Of a DNA stretch of 64,000 bases, positions 60,564 through 64,000 are shown piece by piece. The stretch is taken from assembly GCA_963786985.1 (NCBI GenBank), contig CAWBBL010000026.1, positions 156,548-220,547 on the forward strand. Direction: 5' to 3'. The notes beneath the pieces are model-generated. The model was given only the letters and a program-made list of their open reading frames with translations. It ran no database searches and had not been told where the DNA came from. The stretch's first letter is position 1. Each line of letters opens with the position of its first letter. The position numbers were made by a program, and so were the translations under genes. The DNA is from Desertimonas sp963786985 (lineage in GTDB: Bacteria; Actinomycetota; Acidimicrobiia; Acidimicrobiales; Ilumatobacteraceae).

Positions 60564-60770
60564 GTGCCCCCCCAGGGGCTCGAACCCTGAACCAACGGAT
60601 TAAAAGTCGGTCAGCGGCCGTGTCGCCGAGTGCCGTCACGTTCCATTTGGCCTGCTCAAGTCCCATGGACGGTGACGCCCGGTGTCACCACGTACCGAGC
60701 CGTTGCGGCACATTTCGCGGCAGAATTCGTGGCAGAGGAAGCGACGTATCCTCGTCGCCACCCGCTATGC
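60564..60770 (-). repeat. Right tRNA-derived direct repeat (tRNA-Lys-like 3' half, candidate attachment-site remnant)
   Basis: On the minus strand it reads GACTTTTAATCCGTTGGTTC then AGGGTTCGAGCCCCTGGGGG. The anticodon loop with TTT, variable region and T-arm match a tRNA-Lys(UUU) 3' half, again without a 5' half. The flank to 60770 matches the copy at 49885-50080 (CATTTCGCGGCAGAATTCG, GAAGCGACG, CTCGTCGCCACCC). The stretch 60771-60875 beyond it shows nothing. Confidence 0.65.
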
Positions 60771-60875
60771 TCGTGAGCGCGAGAACTGAACTTCGGTTCG
60801 TGCGCACATCGTGTCCCGCGACACTGGTCGGGGACAGGTGAACCGGGCGCTCAACGCGGTCTGCAGGGGTCGTTC

Positions 60876-62126
60876 TCAGCGGTGGTCAGGCTGCACGTTC
60901 TGTCGCGCTTCGTCCGTTGCGTCCCCGACGGAGCGGCCTGTCAGTCCGCGTACCCGACACCCGTGAAGCACGCGACTTCTGCGACGCCGACCCGTCGTTA
61001 TCGCGGGGTTCCCAGGTGTCTTGCGCTCACGAGTGCTCGCGATCGCGAGCGAAGCCGAATGCCGCTGTTCAACGGCCGCCTCCATAGAGTACGGTCGAGC
61101 CGCCGTTGATCGCCGAAGCGTCTTGTGTCCCACATGTGATAGTGCCCGTTCTCTCCAGGTCGGCCGGAGGTGCGCCGTCAGGGCGGAGACGGCCTCCAGC
61201 TGCTCCGAGGTCAAATCGACGTCGGCGGCCGAGACGTTGGCACGCATCTCCTCGACGGTCTCGGCCCCGACGATCACCGAGGCAACGGCCGGGCGGGACA
61301 GCAGCCACGCCAGCGAGACCTGCTGCATGCCCAGGCCCCAGTCGCGGGCGAGGCGGTCCAGCTCGCGGGCGACGGCGATCTCGTCATCGGAGAACCCCGG
61401 CCCGCCGTAGCGCTTGCCGCCGGCGATCTCCCGGTCGAGGACCGACAGGTCGGCCAGCAGGCCGCCGTGCAACGGTGCGTAGGGCACGATCGACAGCCCG
61501 AAGTGCGTGCACGCCGCCACCAACTCCTTCTCCGCGCTGCGTCCAGCAGGCTGTACATCACCTCCGCGGCCACCGGAACGGAGACCAGACGTCGGTCGTC
61601 GGCGATCCACAGCGCCTCGGTCATCTGCCACGCAGGATGGTTCGACAGGGCCGCATAGCGGATCTTGCCCTGCCGGATCAGGTCGTCGTACACCGCGAGC
61701 GTCTGCTCCAGCGGCGTGTTCGGGTCGGGGAAGTGGGCGTAGTACACGTCGATCCACTCGGTGCGCAGGCGGCGCAGGCTCTGCTCGAGCTGCTGGATCA
61801 CGTACCGGCGCGACAGGCCCGCGTCCGGGTCGAAGCGCCGCTCCCCCGACTTGGTCGCGAGCACAACCTCGTGCGACGACCCGCCAGCGCGCGCCGAGGA
61901 TCTCCTCGGCCGACTCCCGTTCCGACGCCGGCGGCGCGCCGGGCCGGTCGAACGTCGGGGTCGAGCCGTACACGTCGGCGGTGTCGAAGAAGTTGACGCC
62001 GAGGTCCAGCGCAGCTCGCCGACGACGCCGCCAGCGTCCTGGGAGCTCGGTGCCACGCCGAAGGTTGCGCTGCCCAGCAGACCTTCGACGCGGATCCCCG
62101 GTCGTGCCGAGGACGGAGTACTTCAT
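60876..62126 (-). pseudogene. Aldo/keto reductase gene broken by at least four frameshifts
   Basis: Reading from the ATG at 62126 and joining frames gives MKYSVLGTTG, GLLGSATFGVAPS, LDLGVNFFDTADVYGSTPTF, EVVLATKSGERRFDPDAGLS, SLRRLRTEWIDVYYAHFPDP, LIRQGKIRYAALSNHPAWQM, GLSIVPYAPLHGGLLADLSV and SVIVGAETVEEMRANV, the complete order of an NADPH-dependent aldo/keto reductase (catalytic D and Y in NFFDTADVYG). Frame changes fall near 62095, 62015, 61890 and 61545. No stop codon interrupts the joined reading. The normal end should be near 61130; the open frame runs on to 60876 without similarity. It may be a pseudogene or a poorly resolved stretch. Confidence 0.75.
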
Positions 62127-62155
62127 CTGAGGGCTGCCTTCAGCAGGCCTCGGAG

Positions 62156-62749
62156 ATGGGCCGTGCAGACAATCGGGCGCGGACCCCATCGGCAGAAGAC
62201 TCGTCGCAGGGTGGCGATGCTCAGATCGGCGCCCTCGCCCAGGAAGCGGATCAGTTTCAGCCGGGCGACGTGGTGTTCGTGGTCTCGCCCAATCTGGACG
62301 ACTTCAACATCGAAGGTCCCTACGGAGACATCATGTCCCGCCCCGGTCTCGATCTGAAGAGCCGCGGACTTGCCAACGTCGCCGCATTCACCGCGCTCGC
62401 TGACGCCCGTCCGGCCCTGAAGTTCGATGCAGTCGACCTCGAGCGTGATGGCGTAGTCGAGCCACTCCTCGATGGCGAGATCGGGCTCAGTACCCCGCTG
62501 CTCTACGCGAGGTCACTCCTGAAGCGCCGCAATGAGGACTCCGACCGGTATCAACACTGGGTCGAACGCTCGGGTCACGGGCGGTCACTCTCTCAGCGCC
62601 GACGCCAGCTGTACGTCGTGGCGAAGATCGTCGAGCGAATAAGCGAGTTCGCCGTAGTTTTTCGCGAGGTGGGCGTGAAGCCGGGACAGCGTGATTGGGT
62701 GGGCGTGTTGAGCGCCCCGGCCACGGTGACCGCCCGCCGACGTCGCTAA
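62156..62749 (+). CDS. Open frame of unknown function
   Basis: The central part (DQFQPGDVVFVVSPNLDDFN, IEGPYGDIMSRPGLDLKSRG, LANVAAFTALADARPALKFD, AVDLERDGVVEPLLDGEIGL) looks like real protein rather than a shadow, but I do not recognise a family. The start is not clear. The first 40 residues overlap the aldo/keto reductase promoter, so the true N-terminus may be missing. Its last third lies opposite the coding end of the gene on the other strand, and one of the two readings must be wrong there. Confidence 0.35.
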   Translation: MGRADNRARTPSAEDSSQGGDAQIGALAQEADQFQPGDVVFVVSPNLDDFNIEGPYGDIMSRPGLDLKSRGLANVAAFTALADARPALKFDAVDLERDGVVEPLLDGEIGLSTPLLYARSLLKRRNEDSDRYQHWVERSGHGRSLSQRRRQLYVVAKIVERISEFAVVFREVGVKPGQRDWVGVLSAPATVTARRRR

Positions 62750-63379
62750 ACAATGTGATGTCGGCAGGACGAGCACTCGGTCGGGCGTCGATGTGTACGT
62801 CGAGGTGCTCCGCAGCACTGATGACATGCACGGTTGCTTCCTCGGCTCCAACCGGCGAGTTCACCTGGTCCAGTACTACTCGGATGCTCGCATCGTTCGC
62901 CATGGTGGCCCGAACAAGGTGGTTGGAGGCGAACGGTGCAGCACACCGTATGGACGCCACCGAGCCCGGCGACGACTCGCAACATCGCCAGCTGTTCGAC
63001 GAACATCGAGGCGACATCGTGCTGTGTGCTGATCGTGCTGGTGATCAGAGAGGCGGTCGACCTGGTCAGCCCGGGTGTGTCGATTAGCCGCATGGGCGCG
63101 AAACGAGTGGCGGCGATAACAACGCAGTCGTGTGTAGCGGCGGCGACGGTCATCTCCGTGACGGCTTCGGGTGTGAGATGGCCAGGCAGATCCACGACCA
63201 CAGCCCTGGTTTCATTGCTGCAAGCCGCCGCGACGGTTTCGGCTTCGGTCCCCGACGTCAACACGACGTCGGCGGTTCCGTCGGTCAGCCGGTACAGAGT
63301 TGGGCAGGCTGGCGAGCACAGTTCGAAACATGCGAGCCTCGGCACCGGATGCGTCGATGCGGGCGGTCAGTTGTGTCAC
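62585..63379 (-). pseudogene. Gfo/Idh/MocA-like oxidoreductase gene broken by about three frameshifts
   Basis: The GTG at 63379 starts VTQLTARIDASGAEARMFRT. Joined frames then give ADVVLTSGTEAETVAAACSN, EQLAMLRVVAGLGGV, ASIRVVLDQVNSPVGAEEAT and PADITLFSDVGG, and end in LSRLHAHLAKNYGELAYSLDD. The order fits the Rossmann-plus-sheet layout of Gfo/Idh/MocA-type proteins, although the glycine-rich NAD motif is not seen. Frame changes lie near 63270, 62945 and 62757. It follows the similar gene upstream with overlapping ends. Confidence 0.5.
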
Positions 63380-64000
63380 GTCGGGGCTCCCAGTTCAGCG
63401 CGTCGACCTGATCGGCGAGTTCGAGAGCGTAGGTGATGTCATCGACGACCTCGTCGAGGCTGACCAGCGGGTCGGCATCTCCGACCACGGCGGCGTGTAA
63501 CGCCATCCACTGACGTTGGTAACCGTTGTCGGCGAACTCGAACAGGCACGTGCCTTGCTGGTTGACAAACTCACGCGAGCGGATCCAGACAACACATACG
63601 AAGGCGGGAAGTTGATTCGGAGCTCGTGCGTCTGGCCAACGATGCGCAGGGTCCAGGACGGTGGCCAGCTAACGCCCATGTAGGCGATCAGCTCGACTGC
63701 GTCGTGATCACCCGTGACGACCAAGTCATAGCCTAAGGGCGGGAGGAAACTCGCCGTCACCAGCTGGCCGAGTACAGGGTGGAACTGGCGAATCAGTGGC
63801 AGGTTGTGGATTGTCAACCGAGGATCCCAAATCGAAGCATGAGCGCCGTCGGGGGCGGCCCATCGCTTCCCACTGCCGAAGGTGCCGGCGGAGATGTGAT
63901 CTGCGTGGCCTGATCGATGAACACGTCATTGGCCGGCAGCATGATCGACGACTGGGTGAATGACGCCACCTCACCGGCCACGTCCCCATGCCTCGCGGGC
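63285..64000 (-). pseudogene. Gfo/Idh/MocA-like oxidoreductase, 3' part, frameshifted, 5' end beyond the window
   Basis: From the window edge one frame gives GDVAGEVASFTQSSIMLPAN and VFIDQATQITSPPAPSAVGS. The next, from about 63825, gives LTIHNLPLIRQFHPVLGQLV and LRIVGQTHELRINFPPSYVL. A third, from about 63560, gives FVNQQGTCLFEFADNGYQRQ and WMALHAAVVGDADPLVSLDE, then VVDDITYALELADQ. This is the substrate-binding half and C-terminal helix typical of Gfo/Idh/MocA enzymes. At least two single-base shifts are needed. The start lies outside the window. Confidence 0.55.

Noticed and set aside
60556..60640. Functional tRNA-Lys gene
   Set aside because: Only the anticodon arm and 3' half are present. 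No D-arm or 5' acceptor strand can be found at the right distance on the minus strand.
62487..63017. Independent gene on the minus strand
   Set aside because: Its useful part continues the Gfo/Idh/MocA-like sequence from the neighbouring frame, so it is one segment of a frameshifted gene.

Overview
The window is high-GC DNA with dense, often overlapping genes (ATGA, GTGA and TGATG junctions are common). It reads as a chromosome segment of an actinobacterium. A Tad/Flp pilus operon of the Gram-positive type, an Eis-family acetyltransferase, a DosR/DosS-like pair with candidate DosR boxes, and a DasR-type operator (dre) all fit that phylum. An Acidimicrobiia-like lineage is my guess; nothing in the sequence proves it.

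Layout. 1-4.2 kb (minus): Tad/Flp pilus operon (CpaE-like ATPase, TadA, TadB, TadC, Flp pilin, TadE, then a STAS protein running off the edge). 4.4-11.0 kb: Eis-like acetyltransferase, group-2 sigma-70 factor, Bax-inhibitor-1 protein, a membrane protein with an HEQVH motif, ABC1 kinase operon. 11.1-25.0 kb: an amino-sugar and peptidoglycan-recycling locus. It holds a CUT1 sugar importer without its own ATPase, a GNAT-GntR-UTRA fusion regulator divergent from a peptide-type importer across two dre-like palindromes, a serine hydrolase, MurQ and AnmK. 25.0-36.3 kb: ECF sigma/VOC pair, metal ABC importer divergent from a Fur-family regulator, then housekeeping genes (cyclophilin, SDR, YcaQ-like glycosylase, AI-2E exporter, asparaginase, enoyl-CoA hydratase, DinB). 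36.4-40.6 kb: a dormancy-like cluster of DevR/DevS-type regulators, two PNPOx proteins, a CBS protein and a two-helix membrane protein. 40.7-49.8 kb: P450, OsmC, flavin monooxygenase, methyltransferase-AhpD fusion, receiver-thioredoxin reductase fusion, SulP transporter, VapBC. 49.9-60.8 kb: a probable genomic island between two direct repeats that each carry a tRNA 3'-half. It holds secreted proteins, an ABC exporter with its two-component system, and an iminopeptidase. 60.9-64 kb: an aldo/keto reductase and two Gfo/Idh/MocA-type genes, all broken by several frameshifts.

How the genes work together. The most coherent system is 11-25 kb. Muropeptides or amino sugars would enter by the two importers, be trimmed by the serine hydrolase, and pass through AnmK and MurQ to GlcNAc-6-phosphate. 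The regulator fuses a GNAT acetyltransferase to a DasR-like repressor and sits on its own dre sites. DasR-type repressors respond to GlcN-6-phosphate, so the pathway product could feed back on its own control.

Several families of intergenic repeats recur across the window: CTGGGCGGCC elements, CTGGGGAAGATTCG elements, a CGTTCCCCGGCCAC element, and a perfect 36-bp palindrome. Single-base frameshifts in otherwise well-conserved genes (tadA, oppD, dinB, a propeller-like secreted gene, probably fur) suggest either consensus errors in the assembly or real decay. Their density rises sharply after 60.9 kb.
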